Shown: piece by piece, positions 8,960 through 16,918 of the stretch
Layout of the letters: each line of letters starts with the position of its first letter
How positions within the stretch are numbered: position 1 is the stretch's first letter
From: CAYWFP01 sp964457365
GTDB taxonomy: Bacteria > Planctomycetota > SZUA-567
Length of the DNA: 64,000 bases
Direction: 5' to 3'
Assembly (NCBI GenBank): GCA_964457365.1
Contig: CAYWFP010000003.1
Coordinates: forward strand, 1 to 64,000
Notes under the pieces: model-generated
What the model saw: the letters and a program-made list of their open reading frames with translations, nothing else
What the model was told of the DNA's origin: nothing
Database searches by the model: none
Position numbers and translations under genes: made by a program

Positions 8960-9997
8960 ATGCCGGGACGAATTCTCTCTCTCTTGACCATGTCGATGGC
9001 GGCGGGTCTGCTGCTGAGCGTCTGCGCCCGCGCCGATACCATCATCTTCAAGCACGGTACGCGGCTGGAGTGCCAGGTCGTGGAGACGAGCGAGGAAGGC
9101 GTCGTCGTCATTGTCGGAGACAATCCGGACAACCGTATCGTGCTCAACCCGGCGACGATCGACAAGATCGAGTACGACTTCGAGTCGCGTTTCAAGCGTC
9201 TTGGTGCAGAGGACTATCGCGGACATTACGAACTGGGCCTGTGGTGCGAGGAGATGGTGTCGGCGGACGAAGAGATGGCGCTGAAAGCGCTTGAACGTTT
9301 CCAATACGTTCTGGGCAAACCGGACATCCCCGACGAGGTTTACTTGCATCTGGGACGGATGTACGAGTACATCAAGCCGCCCAACGAGGAGCAGGCCCTG
9401 AGCGCGTACAAGATGTACATCCAGGCGCACCCGGAATCGACGGAGGCCATCGAAGCGGTGGCGCGACTGCAGGAGATCGTCGAGGCGCGCGAGCCGACGG
9501 TGGAGAAGAGCGCCGCCGAGGGACTGGAGACCAAGCAGTGGTTGCACGAGGGCTGGAGCAACCCGGCGAAGGTGCGCAAACTGACCGACGTCAAGAACAA
9601 CAACAACGTGGTGCTGGAGTTGGCCTACGAGGACAACACCAAGTACAAGGCGGCGTTCAAGCTGTTGATGAAGGACAACCTGAGCGCCTACGGCCGCCTC
9701 GTCTTCGACGTCTACAACGACAGCGAGCAGACCGTGCCCATCGCCGTGGCGATGGTGGCGGGACAGGACTCGCTCTGGTACGAATTGACCGCGCCGGCGG
9801 GTTGCAAGCGCAAGGCCTGGACGCAGAACGTCGAGATCGACCTGCAGAAGAAGAACTGGAAGTCCTTCAAGATGGACAAGCAACTCAGCAACGCCACCGC
9901 GCCGGATTTGAAGCGCGTCTACTCGCTCCTCATCCTCGTCTTCAACCGGGAGAAAAAGGGCAAGGTCTATATTGACTCGATTCGCTTCGAAGAATAA
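8960..9997 (+). CDS. secreted protein with TPR-like and beta-sandwich regions, function unknown
   Basis: A 345-residue protein with a signal peptide (MPGRILSLLTMSMAAGLLLS, cleavage near CARA-DTI). A short domain follows, DTIIFKHGTRLECQVVETS, resembling small beta-barrel repeats found in secreted proteins of little-studied phyla. Residues about 95-165 look helical and TPR-like (RFQYVLGKPDIPDEVYLHLG, then YKMYIQAHPESTEAIEAVA). The C-terminal 160 residues have the alternating pattern of a carbohydrate-binding-type jelly roll, ending GKVYIDSIRFEE. No catalytic motif is seen. It stands alone between flagellin (divergent) and hflX. Export is well supported; function is not known. Confidence 0.75.
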   Translation: MPGRILSLLTMSMAAGLLLSVCARADTIIFKHGTRLECQVVETSEEGVVVIVGDNPDNRIVLNPATIDKIEYDFESRFKRLGAEDYRGHYELGLWCEEMVSADEEMALKALERFQYVLGKPDIPDEVYLHLGRMYEYIKPPNEEQALSAYKMYIQAHPESTEAIEAVARLQEIVEAREPTVEKSAAEGLETKQWLHEGWSNPAKVRKLTDVKNNNNVVLELAYEDNTKYKAAFKLLMKDNLSAYGRLVFDVYNDSEQTVPIAVAMVAGQDSLWYELTAPAGCKRKAWTQNVEIDLQKKNWKSFKMDKQLSNATAPDLKRVYSLLILVFNREKKGKVYIDSIRFEE

Positions 9998-10033
9998 CGG
10001 CCGGCCCGTGCTTTTCCTCCTCCGATTCGACGT

Positions 10034-10062
10034 CTGTCTTTCCGCGGCCGAGCGGCTATAAT
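10034..10062 (+). promoter_or_regulatory. candidate sigma-70 promoter of hflX
   Basis: A perfect -10 box TATAAT (10057-10062) is preceded at 17 bases by CTGTCT (10034-10039), a weak -35. Transcription would start near 10069, giving a 26-base leader before the hflX ATG at 10095. Confidence 0.45.
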
Positions 10063-10094
10063 CACGCCGCGCCTTGCGATAGGAACTCGAACCG

Positions 10095-11399
10095 ATGCGC
10101 CAGAGCGACAACATCAACATCGGCCGCGAACGCTGTTTCCTGGTCGCCGCCATCATGCCCGGGCGTTACGGCGAACCGGGTAACGCACTGACGGAACTGC
10201 GCAGCCTCGTCGACACCGCCGGCGGCGAGGTGGTCGGGGAGTTGACACAGAAACTCGATCGACCGCACACGCGCACGTTTCTGGGGAAGGGCAAGTTCGA
10301 GGAACTCGGCCACGCCGTGCGCGAAACCGGCGCCGACACCGTGGTCGTCGACGACGACCTGACCCCGACGCAGCTTTCGGCGCTGGAGGAGAGCTGCCGG
10401 CGCAAGGTGATCGACCGCAGCGAGGTGATCATCGACATCTTCAACGCCCGCGCGCGCAGCCACCAGGCCAAACTGCAGGTTGAGCTGGCGCAACTGCAAT
10501 ACGAGCTGCCGCGGCTGGCACGGAAGTGGACCCACCTCGAACGCCTCGGCGGCGGTATCGGTACGCGCGGCCCGGGCGAAAGCCAGATCGAGACCGACCG
10601 GCGGATCATCCGGCGCAAGATCGCGCAACTGCGGCGCGAACTCGACGAAATCGAAGCCAGGAAGGTACGCGAAGTCGGCAGCCGCCGTGATCGTTTCGCC
10701 GCCTGCCTCGTCGGTTACACCAACGCCGGCAAGAGCACGCTGCTCAAACGCCTCACCGACGCGGAGCCGCTGATCGAGGACCGGCTCTTCGCCACGCTGG
10801 ACACGCTGACGCGGCAACTCGAACTGCCCGGAGGCGAAATCATGCTGCTCTCGGACACGGTCGGCTTTATCGAGCGCCTGCCGCATCACCTGATGGCCAG
10901 CTTCCACGCCACCCTCGAAGAGGCCGCGCAGGCGGACCTGCTGCTGCACGTCATCGATGCGGCCAGTCCCGACGCGCTCGCGCACGTGCGCGCGGTCGAC
11001 CAGGCGCTGCGCGAAATCGGCTTGTACGAACGCGAGCGGCTGTATGTTTTGAACAAGGCCGACGCGGTGACCGACCAGGCGATCTGCGACCGCATGCGCG
11101 AGTTGCTGGAGCCGTCGGTTCTCGTCTCGGCGCGGACGGGCGGCGGTACCGACGAATTGCTGGCGCTGCTCGAACGCAGGGCGATGAGCGGACGGCAAAC
11201 CTGCATACTGCGCTTTCCCGCCGGGGACGGCAAGCGCCTCGCCGTGATCAACGAGGTCGGCAATATCCACGACCTGCGCTACGTCGATTCCGAGACCGTG
11301 GTGCGCGTCACTCTGGCCGAGCCGGATCTCGAACGGCTCAAACGCCTTCCCGGCCGGATGCGAATCGAAACGGCAAAATCGCCACCCTCCACGGCCTGA
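10095..11399 (+). CDS. hflX: ribosome-associated GTPase HflX
   Basis: A 434-residue HflX. The N-terminal half has the family block VVVDDDLTPTQLSALEE and IDIFNARARSHQAKLQVELA, then the Gly-rich linker GGGIGTRGPGESQIETDRR. The GTPase domain has G1 GYTNAGKST, G3 DTVGF (LLSDTVGFIERLP) and G4 NKAD (VLNKADAVTD). HflX binds the 50S subunit and splits stalled or hibernating ribosomes, and is often heat-shock linked. The C-terminal extension after the G domain is about 60 residues. The gene appears monocistronic here: the next intact gene is 720 bases away and a kinase remnant lies between. Confidence 0.95.
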   Translation: MRQSDNINIGRERCFLVAAIMPGRYGEPGNALTELRSLVDTAGGEVVGELTQKLDRPHTRTFLGKGKFEELGHAVRETGADTVVVDDDLTPTQLSALEESCRRKVIDRSEVIIDIFNARARSHQAKLQVELAQLQYELPRLARKWTHLERLGGGIGTRGPGESQIETDRRIIRRKIAQLRRELDEIEARKVREVGSRRDRFAACLVGYTNAGKSTLLKRLTDAEPLIEDRLFATLDTLTRQLELPGGEIMLLSDTVGFIERLPHHLMASFHATLEEAAQADLLLHVIDAASPDALAHVRAVDQALREIGLYERERLYVLNKADAVTDQAICDRMRELLEPSVLVSARTGGGTDELLALLERRAMSGRQTCILRFPAGDGKRLAVINEVGNIHDLRYVDSETVVRVTLAEPDLERLKRLPGRMRIETAKSPPSTA

Positions 11400-11539
11400 G
11401 TACAACACGTCGCAAGCAGGCGAGTCTTTTGCCTGCGCGTCGGCGGTTCGAATGTGCGGCGCGGCGCCGAGGCGCCCCGAGTGGTCTTCGCGAAGCCGCA
11501 ACAACTCAGACGAGCCGCCGTCGCCGATGCCCGCAGGGA

Positions 11540-11892
11540 GTCGACTTCCAGCTCATGACAACAATCCCGGCCCGATCGACGAAGTGGGGCAACTGCTCGC
11601 GGCCAAGGCCGAGCAGAAAGGGCTGGAGTTGATCGTCCGGTGCGATCCGCAGGCGCCGACGTGGGTAGTCGGCGACCCGACGCGCATCCGGCAGATCAAA
11701 AAAGCCCACGGCGAGGAACGCCTGACGGTAGTGGCCATGACCGCCGCGGCGATGAAAGGCGACCGGGAGAAATGCCTCGCCGCCGGCATGGACGACTACA
11801 TCACAAAACCCTTCGAGGTAGAGGATCTCAAGGCCGCGCTCGACAAGTGCCGTTACAGCCAGCGCGCGCTAAGTACTTCCGGCAGCGAATGA
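11540..11892 (+). pseudogene. remnant of a hybrid sensor histidine kinase (internal deletion plus frameshift)
   Basis: The open frame from about 11566 reads DEVGQLLAAKAEQKGLELIV and GDPTRIRQI, the start of a kinase ATPase domain. It then jumps directly into TVVAMTAAAMKGDREKCLAA and MDDYITKPFE, the end of a receiver domain. The intact kinase at 48.6-51.7 kb has closely similar sequence at both places, but there they are separated by several hundred residues (N, G1 and G2 boxes, one complete receiver and most of a second). A further fragment VDFQLMTTI (11540-11566) lies in another frame directly upstream, so a frameshift is also present. No start codon or ribosome site fits a functional gene. 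The rest of 11400-12119 shows nothing else recognisable. Confidence 0.82.
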
Positions 11893-11926
11893 CCTTCCCC
11901 GGTCTTCCCGCCGAGCCGAAAAAGAG

Positions 11927-11955
11927 TTGCGCGATCCTCCGCCGGGGGCTATAGT
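11927..11955 (+). promoter_or_regulatory. candidate promoter of the 12-21 kb cluster
   Basis: TTGCGC (11927-11932) and TATAGT (11950-11955) are 17 bases apart. The -10 box is good and the -35 is weak. It lies between the kinase remnant and the flavoprotein gene and would give a leader of about 155 bases. Confidence 0.33.
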
Positions 11956-12119
11956 GCGCGCTGCTGTGCCGTGACGGCGGTGCAGGTCCGCGCATTACCG
12001 CGATGCCTACCGCTCCAGGTCGGGGCTTCGCTCCGGCAACGGCTTCATCGGCGTTGTCGCCCGTCCGCCGCGGCTGAACGCCATCGGCTTTCGCCGCGCG
12101 CATTGGGAGATACCGATCC

Positions 12120-14735
12120 ATGCCCACCGACCAACACGAACGTTTTCACATCGCCTCGCGCGAAGACCTTCGCGAGAAAATCGCTGCGCTCGGCGTCAAC
12201 CTGCCACTCAGCGAGAACACGGTCGTCCTCGGCGACACGGTCGCCGTCGGGGCGCGGCAGGCGCCCAACCGCATGGCCGTGCATCCGATGGAAGGCTTCG
12301 ACGCCGACGCGGACGGCGCGCCGACGGAATTGAGCTTCCGTCGCTATCGCCGCTACGCCGCGGGCGGATCGGGGCTGATCTGGTTCGAGGCTACCGCACC
12401 GCTGCTGGAGGCACGGTCGAACCCGGGCCAGTTGTGGCTGCACGAGAAGACCGCCGACAGCTTCGCGCGCCTGGTCGAGGCCACACGCGCGGCGGCGGAA
12501 AATCCGGCCGGCAAGAAGCCGCTGCTGGTGCTGCAGATCACCCACTCGGGGCGCTATAGCAAACCCCACGGGATTCCCAAGCCGATCATCGCGCACCACT
12601 CGCCGATCCTGGATCCGTTGCACGAGTTGCCTGCGGATTACCCGCTCATCACCGACGACGAGCTCGACCGGCTGCAGGACACCTGGATCGAGACGGCCGA
12701 GCTCGCGGCCAGAGCCGGTTTCGACGGCATCGATATCAAGAGCTGCCACCGCTACCTGATGAGCGAATTGCTGGCCTCGCACACGCGCAAGGGCAAGTAC
12801 GGCGGCTCCTTCGAGAACCGCACGCGCCTGCTGCTGGAGACCTTGGCGCGCATCCACGACGAGGTGCCCGGCGTCTTCATCACTACGCGTATGAGCGCCT
12901 ACGACGCGATTCCCTATCCCTACGGCTGGGGCGTCAGCGAAACGGACGCGACTCAGCCGGATCTGGGCGAACCGATCCGCCTGATCGGGCTCCTCAAGGA
13001 GATCGGGGTGCCGGTGCTCAATCTCTCCATCGGCAACCCGTATTACAATCCGCATTTCGGCCGACCGTACGACTTTCCCGTCGACGGCTTCACCCCCCCG
13101 AGCGAGCACCCGCTCTACGCCATCGCGCGCTTTCTGGGCATCACCCGACAGGTGCAGGAAGCGCACCCGGACCTGCCGGTCATCGGTGCGGGATACACGT
13201 GGCTGCGGCACCTGTTGCCGTACGTCGGCGCGGGCGCGGTCGAGGAGGGCTGGGCAAGCATGATCGGGCAGGGCCGCAACGCCTTCGCCTACCCCGATTC
13301 GGTCAACGACATTCTCCGGACCGGACGGATGGATTCGAAGAAGACCTGCGTCACCTGTTCGGCCTGCACGCAGATCATGCGCGACGGCGGCCGCACCGGC
13401 TGCGTCGTCCGCGACGCGGAGATCTACGGCCCGCAGTACCGCCTCGGCCGGCGTTTTTCGCTCTCGCGCCTGAAGCGCGAAGCGGAGCGCTGCCGCGACT
13501 GCTTCGAGCCGACCTGTCGGGAAGGCTGCCCGGCGCATATCGACATCCCCGCTTTCATCAAGGCGTTCCTCAACGACGAGATCGAGACCGCCTACGAGAT
13601 CCTCCGCCGCAATAATCTGCTGCCGGAGATGTGCGGTTACGTCTGTCCCTCCGAGGTCCAGTGCCAGGGCCATTGCGTCGAAGGGATCTTCTGTCAGAAC
13701 CCGATCCCGATCCGCGACATCCAGCTCGTGGTCTGCCGCATCGCGCGTCTGAAAGGAATCATCGGCTGCCGTGTGCCGGACATACACAGCGGCAAGCGCA
13801 TCGCCGTCGTCGGCGGGGGACCGACCGGCGTGGCCGCGGCGGTGCGCCTGATCGAGAAAGGCCACGCGGTCACGCTTTACGAGAAGGCTGGTCGTCTCGG
13901 CGGCACACCCGAGACGACTATCCCCGATGAGCGCTACGGCAACGCCGAGGCCGAAGTCGACGGCATCCTCGCGCCCGCGCGCGAAGCCGGGCGGCTGCGG
14001 GTCGAACACGGCAAGGCGCTGGGGATCGACCTGGACCTGCAAGCCCTGCGCCAGGAATTCGACGCGGTGCTGCTGGCAGTCGGACTCGGGCAAGGCGTCT
14101 CGCTCGGAGAGGCCGAGGGCGCGGTGGACGCGCTGGACTTCCTGCGGCAGGTCAAGACTGGCGTGCGCCAGACCGTTCCCGCGCGCGTCGCGGTCATCGG
14201 CGGGGGCAACACCGCCATGGATGCGGCGGTGGCGGCACGCAAACTCGGCGGGCGCGACGTCTACCTCGTCTACCGCCGCAGCTTCGAGGAGATGCCGGCC
14301 TGGCCCGAAGAGCGCGACCGCTTCCTCAATATCGGCGGCCACCTGATGATTCTCACCCAGCCGCTGGAATACGTCTGCGATCCCGCCGGCAGGCTCGAAG
14401 GCATCAAGATCGTCCGCACCGAACTGGGCGAACCGGACGACTCCGGGAGGCGCCGGCCTCAGCCGGTGGAGAATTCCGAGAGCGTGCTCTGGGTCGACCT
14501 GGCCATCGAGGCGATCGGACAGGGCATGGACCAGACCGTGAAGAACGCGCTGGCGGACCTGGCTCTGACGAAGTGGAACACGGTGCAGGTCGGGGGCAAT
14601 TCGCAGCGCACCTCGCTGCCGGACGTCTACGCCGCGGGCGATTTGGCCAGCGGCGGCACCACCGCGGTCCAAGGCATCGCCGAGGGAATGAAGGCCGCCG
14701 ACGAGATCGACGCTGCGTTCGGCACGAATGCGTGA
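12120..14735 (+). CDS. old-yellow-enzyme/GltD-like fused flavoprotein oxidoreductase
   Basis: An 871-residue multidomain flavoprotein. Residues about 30-420 form an OYE-type TIM barrel (NRMAVHPMEGFD, KSCHRYLMSELLASHTRKGKY, VIGAGYTWLR) with a Cys-rich end, CVTCSACTQIM. Residues about 450-550 are a GltD-type Fe-S domain with cysteines in CRDCFEPTCREGCPAHIDIP and CGYVCPSEVQCQGHC. Residues about 560-870 are a pyridine-nucleotide-disulphide reductase fold with two Rossmann motifs (IAVVGGGPTGVAAAVRL and VAVIGGGNTAMDAAVAA). The layout suits NAD(P)H electrons passing through FAD and Fe-S to FMN to reduce an enoate-like substrate, as in 2,4-dienoyl-CoA reductase relatives, but with GltD rather than DCR-type coupling. 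It heads the catabolic cluster. Substrate unknown. Confidence 0.85.
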   Translation: MPTDQHERFHIASREDLREKIAALGVNLPLSENTVVLGDTVAVGARQAPNRMAVHPMEGFDADADGAPTELSFRRYRRYAAGGSGLIWFEATAPLLEARSNPGQLWLHEKTADSFARLVEATRAAAENPAGKKPLLVLQITHSGRYSKPHGIPKPIIAHHSPILDPLHELPADYPLITDDELDRLQDTWIETAELAARAGFDGIDIKSCHRYLMSELLASHTRKGKYGGSFENRTRLLLETLARIHDEVPGVFITTRMSAYDAIPYPYGWGVSETDATQPDLGEPIRLIGLLKEIGVPVLNLSIGNPYYNPHFGRPYDFPVDGFTPPSEHPLYAIARFLGITRQVQEAHPDLPVIGAGYTWLRHLLPYVGAGAVEEGWASMIGQGRNAFAYPDSVNDILRTGRMDSKKTCVTCSACTQIMRDGGRTGCVVRDAEIYGPQYRLGRRFSLSRLKREAERCRDCFEPTCREGCPAHIDIPAFIKAFLNDEIETAYEILRRNNLLPEMCGYVCPSEVQCQGHCVEGIFCQNPIPIRDIQLVVCRIARLKGIIGCRVPDIHSGKRIAVVGGGPTGVAAAVRLIEKGHAVTLYEKAGRLGGTPETTIPDERYGNAEAEVDGILAPAREAGRLRVEHGKALGIDLDLQALRQEFDAVLLAVGLGQGVSLGEAEGAVDALDFLRQVKTGVRQTVPARVAVIGGGNTAMDAAVAARKLGGRDVYLVYRRSFEEMPAWPEERDRFLNIGGHLMILTQPLEYVCDPAGRLEGIKIVRTELGEPDDSGRRRPQPVENSESVLWVDLAIEAIGQGMDQTVKNALADLALTKWNTVQVGGNSQRTSLPDVYAAGDLASGGTTAVQGIAEGMKAADEIDAAFGTNA

Positions 14736-14766
14736 ACAGGTCTTCGGCATGGAGAAAGGAAAGAGG

Positions 14767-15543
14767 ATGATTCGTGGCGGACTGGTATCGATCACCTTTC
14801 GCAAGTTGAGGCCGGAGCAGATCGTGGACCTGGTGACACAAGCGGGACTCGAAGGCATCGAGTGGGGCGGCGATATCCACGTCCCGCACGGCGATGTTGC
14901 CGGCGCGCGCGCGGTGAAGAAGCTGACCGACGACGCGGGACTCGAGGTCGCCGCGTACGGGTCCTACTACCGCGCCGGAGAGACCGAGGGAACGCCGGAC
15001 TTCGCGGCCGTGCTCGACAGCGCCTCGGAACTGCAGGCGCCGACCGTGCGCGTCTGGAGCGGCAAACGGCCGCCGGCGATGGTCGATCCGGAGTACCGCA
15101 AGCGCGTGGTCGAGGATCTGCAACGCGTCTGCGAACTCGCCGCCGCGCGGGGCATGACCGTCTCGACCGAATACCACGACAACACGCTGACCGAGGCGCG
15201 CGAAAGCGCCAAGAAGCTCTACGGCGAAGTCGGCCACGAGAATCTCCGCACGCTCTGGCAGACGCTCCTGCCTCCGGAAGGACGCGATCTCGAGGAACAT
15301 CTGCTGGCGCTCGAGGAGGCGTTGCCGCTCTTGAGCAACCTCCATGTTTTCCGCTGGGTGCGGACCGAAGACGGCATCGACCGCCGCGCGCTCGGGGAGG
15401 GCGAGGAGTTCTGGCCGGCCATCTTCGCCAAGGTCGCGACAACCGGGCGCGACCACTGGGCGCTGATCGAGTTCGTCCGAGGCGAGACGGGCGAACAGTT
15501 CCTCGAGGACGCGGCGGTGCTCAAGCGCTGGCTGGGGCGATAA
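14767..15543 (+). CDS. sugar phosphate isomerase/epimerase-family TIM barrel
   Basis: A protein of about 258 residues with the AP-endonuclease-2-like fold (IRGGLVSITFRKLRPEQIV, GLEGIEWGGDIHVPHGD, GLEVAAYGSYYRAG, VSTEYHDNTLTE). Members bind a divalent metal and isomerise or epimerise ketoses and related sugars. Metal-binding residues seem partly present (Glu/His in STEYHDN, His in FRWV context), so activity is likely but the substrate is open. ATG 14767 is chosen because GGAGAAAGGAAAGAGG precedes it; an in-frame ATG at 14728 would overlap the upstream stop. It is followed 29 bases later by an SDR, so the pair may act in sequence. Confidence 0.8.
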   Translation: MIRGGLVSITFRKLRPEQIVDLVTQAGLEGIEWGGDIHVPHGDVAGARAVKKLTDDAGLEVAAYGSYYRAGETEGTPDFAAVLDSASELQAPTVRVWSGKRPPAMVDPEYRKRVVEDLQRVCELAAARGMTVSTEYHDNTLTEARESAKKLYGEVGHENLRTLWQTLLPPEGRDLEEHLLALEEALPLLSNLHVFRWVRTEDGIDRRALGEGEEFWPAIFAKVATTGRDHWALIEFVRGETGEQFLEDAAVLKRWLGR

Positions 15544-15572
15544 TCGACACAAAGCGACAGACGGAGACAACC

Positions 15573-16352
15573 ATGAACGAAGAGAGGAACGTCGCCATCG
15601 TCACCGGCGGCGGACGCGGTATCGGACTGGGGATCAGCAAATGCTTGGCCTCCGCCGGATACGATCTGGCTATTGTCGGTGTCCGCGACGAGGAAGCGGT
15701 GGCGGAGCCGCTGCGCGAACTGGAATCGCTGGGCGCGGCGACAGTGTACTGCCAGGCCGATATCGGTGATGCCGAAGCGCGAACCAAGATGTTCGACGCG
15801 GCTCTCGCTCGTTTCGGCAAGGTCAACATGCTCGTCAACAACGCCGGCGTGGCGCCGAAGGTGCGCATGGATATCCTCGAGGCGACCGAGGAGAGTTACG
15901 AACGCGTGATGCGGATCAACCTGCAAGGATCGTATTTCCTGACGCAACTGGTAGCCAACCACCTGGTCGGGCTCAAGGAAGCCAATCCCGGCTTCTTCGC
16001 CTGCATCGTCAACATCTCCTCCATCTCGGCCACCGTCGCCAGTCCCAGCCGCGGGGAGTACTGCCTCAGCAAGGCCGGTATCGCCATGGCGACCCGACTC
16101 TGGGCCGCGCGTCTGGGCGAGTATGACATCCCCGTCTACGAGGTGCGCCCGGGACTCGTCATGACCGATATGACCGCCGGGGTGAAGGAGAAGTACGACA
16201 AGCTGATCGACGAGGGGCTCTGCCGGCAGAAACGCTGGGGATATCCCGAAGACATCGGCAAAGCCGTCGCCGCGCTGGCCCGCGGCGACATGCCCTACTC
16301 GACGGGACAGGTCGTCATGGTCGACGGCGGCTTGACCGTGCAGGCGCTGTAA
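15573..16352 (+). CDS. short-chain dehydrogenase/reductase
   Basis: A 259-residue classical SDR. The NAD(P) motif TGGGRGIG is near residue 13, followed by NNAGVAPK (NNAG motif), the catalytic Ser in NISSISATVA, and Tyr/Lys in YCLSKAG. The C-terminal block DGGLTVQAL is normal. It resembles 3-ketoacyl-ACP reductase-like enzymes that in catabolic clusters oxidise sugars or sugar acids. The cluster context (isomerase before, flavoprotein and KDPG/KHG aldolase after) suggests a sugar-derived alcohol as substrate; this is inference. Confidence 0.88.
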   Translation: MNEERNVAIVTGGGRGIGLGISKCLASAGYDLAIVGVRDEEAVAEPLRELESLGAATVYCQADIGDAEARTKMFDAALARFGKVNMLVNNAGVAPKVRMDILEATEESYERVMRINLQGSYFLTQLVANHLVGLKEANPGFFACIVNISSISATVASPSRGEYCLSKAGIAMATRLWAARLGEYDIPVYEVRPGLVMTDMTAGVKEKYDKLIDEGLCRQKRWGYPEDIGKAVAALARGDMPYSTGQVVMVDGGLTVQAL

Positions 16353-16490
16353 TCCGCGTCCCGTGAAATTCGAATCAAGTTGATGATATAAAAGGGATTG
16401 CGAAAACCGCAGAAATCTGCTTTCATGAACCGACCGCGGCTTTGGCCACAGGAGAGCCGGCTGCGCTTCACGGCATGGAAGGAGTCGAGC

Positions 16491-16874
16491 ATGCGGCGTA
16501 ACGCGATCTGGGTCTCGGGCTTGGTTCTGCTGGCTGTCGGTTGTGCCGCATCGTCGACCAGTTCGACGCGAACCGGCTACGGCGAGACGGTGGAGCAACG
16601 TCTCGACGGGGTGACCATCACCCGCGGCGAAGCGCTGGTCCTCGGCAAGCGGCAGCTCTCGGTCGAGCCGTTCAGCAAAGCCTACGAAAGCGGCAACGCC
16701 TTTATCCGTTACAACGAGACGTTGCGCACTTATACCGTCGATTTCCGCCACCTGGAAGCACAGGCATTCGAGCCCGAGAGCTGGACCAAGGGCTACAAGG
16801 TCGTGATCGATACCGACACCGGCGCGATTCTCCGGGCTCACGCGTACGAGCGCGAGGAGCACAAGACGGACTGA
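16491..16874 (+). CDS. small putative lipoprotein
   Basis: A 127-residue protein with a lipoprotein-like leader (MRRNAIWVSGLVLLAVGCAA, candidate lipid Cys18). The remaining sequence has no motif I recognise. The segment FIRYNETLRTYTVDFRHLEA and the end VVIDTDTGAILRAHAYER suggest a small beta-rich periplasmic domain. An ATG at 16398 would add an unlikely extension before the leader. AT-rich sequence with TATAAA (16387-16392) lies upstream and may be a promoter, but no good -35 is present. It sits between the SDR and the FAD oxidoreductase. Confidence 0.6.
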   Translation: MRRNAIWVSGLVLLAVGCAASSTSSTRTGYGETVEQRLDGVTITRGEALVLGKRQLSVEPFSKAYESGNAFIRYNETLRTYTVDFRHLEAQAFEPESWTKGYKVVIDTDTGAILRAHAYEREEHKTD

Positions 16875-16918
16875 AAGTCATTGCCGTTCCGGCATCGCGC
16901 ACAGGAAGCTCCCGCATC

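Noticed and set aside
12045..14858. 937-codon minus-strand frame across the OYE/GltD-like gene
   Set aside because: The plus-strand product has clear domains and catalytic motifs; the minus frame has none and reflects codon bias only.
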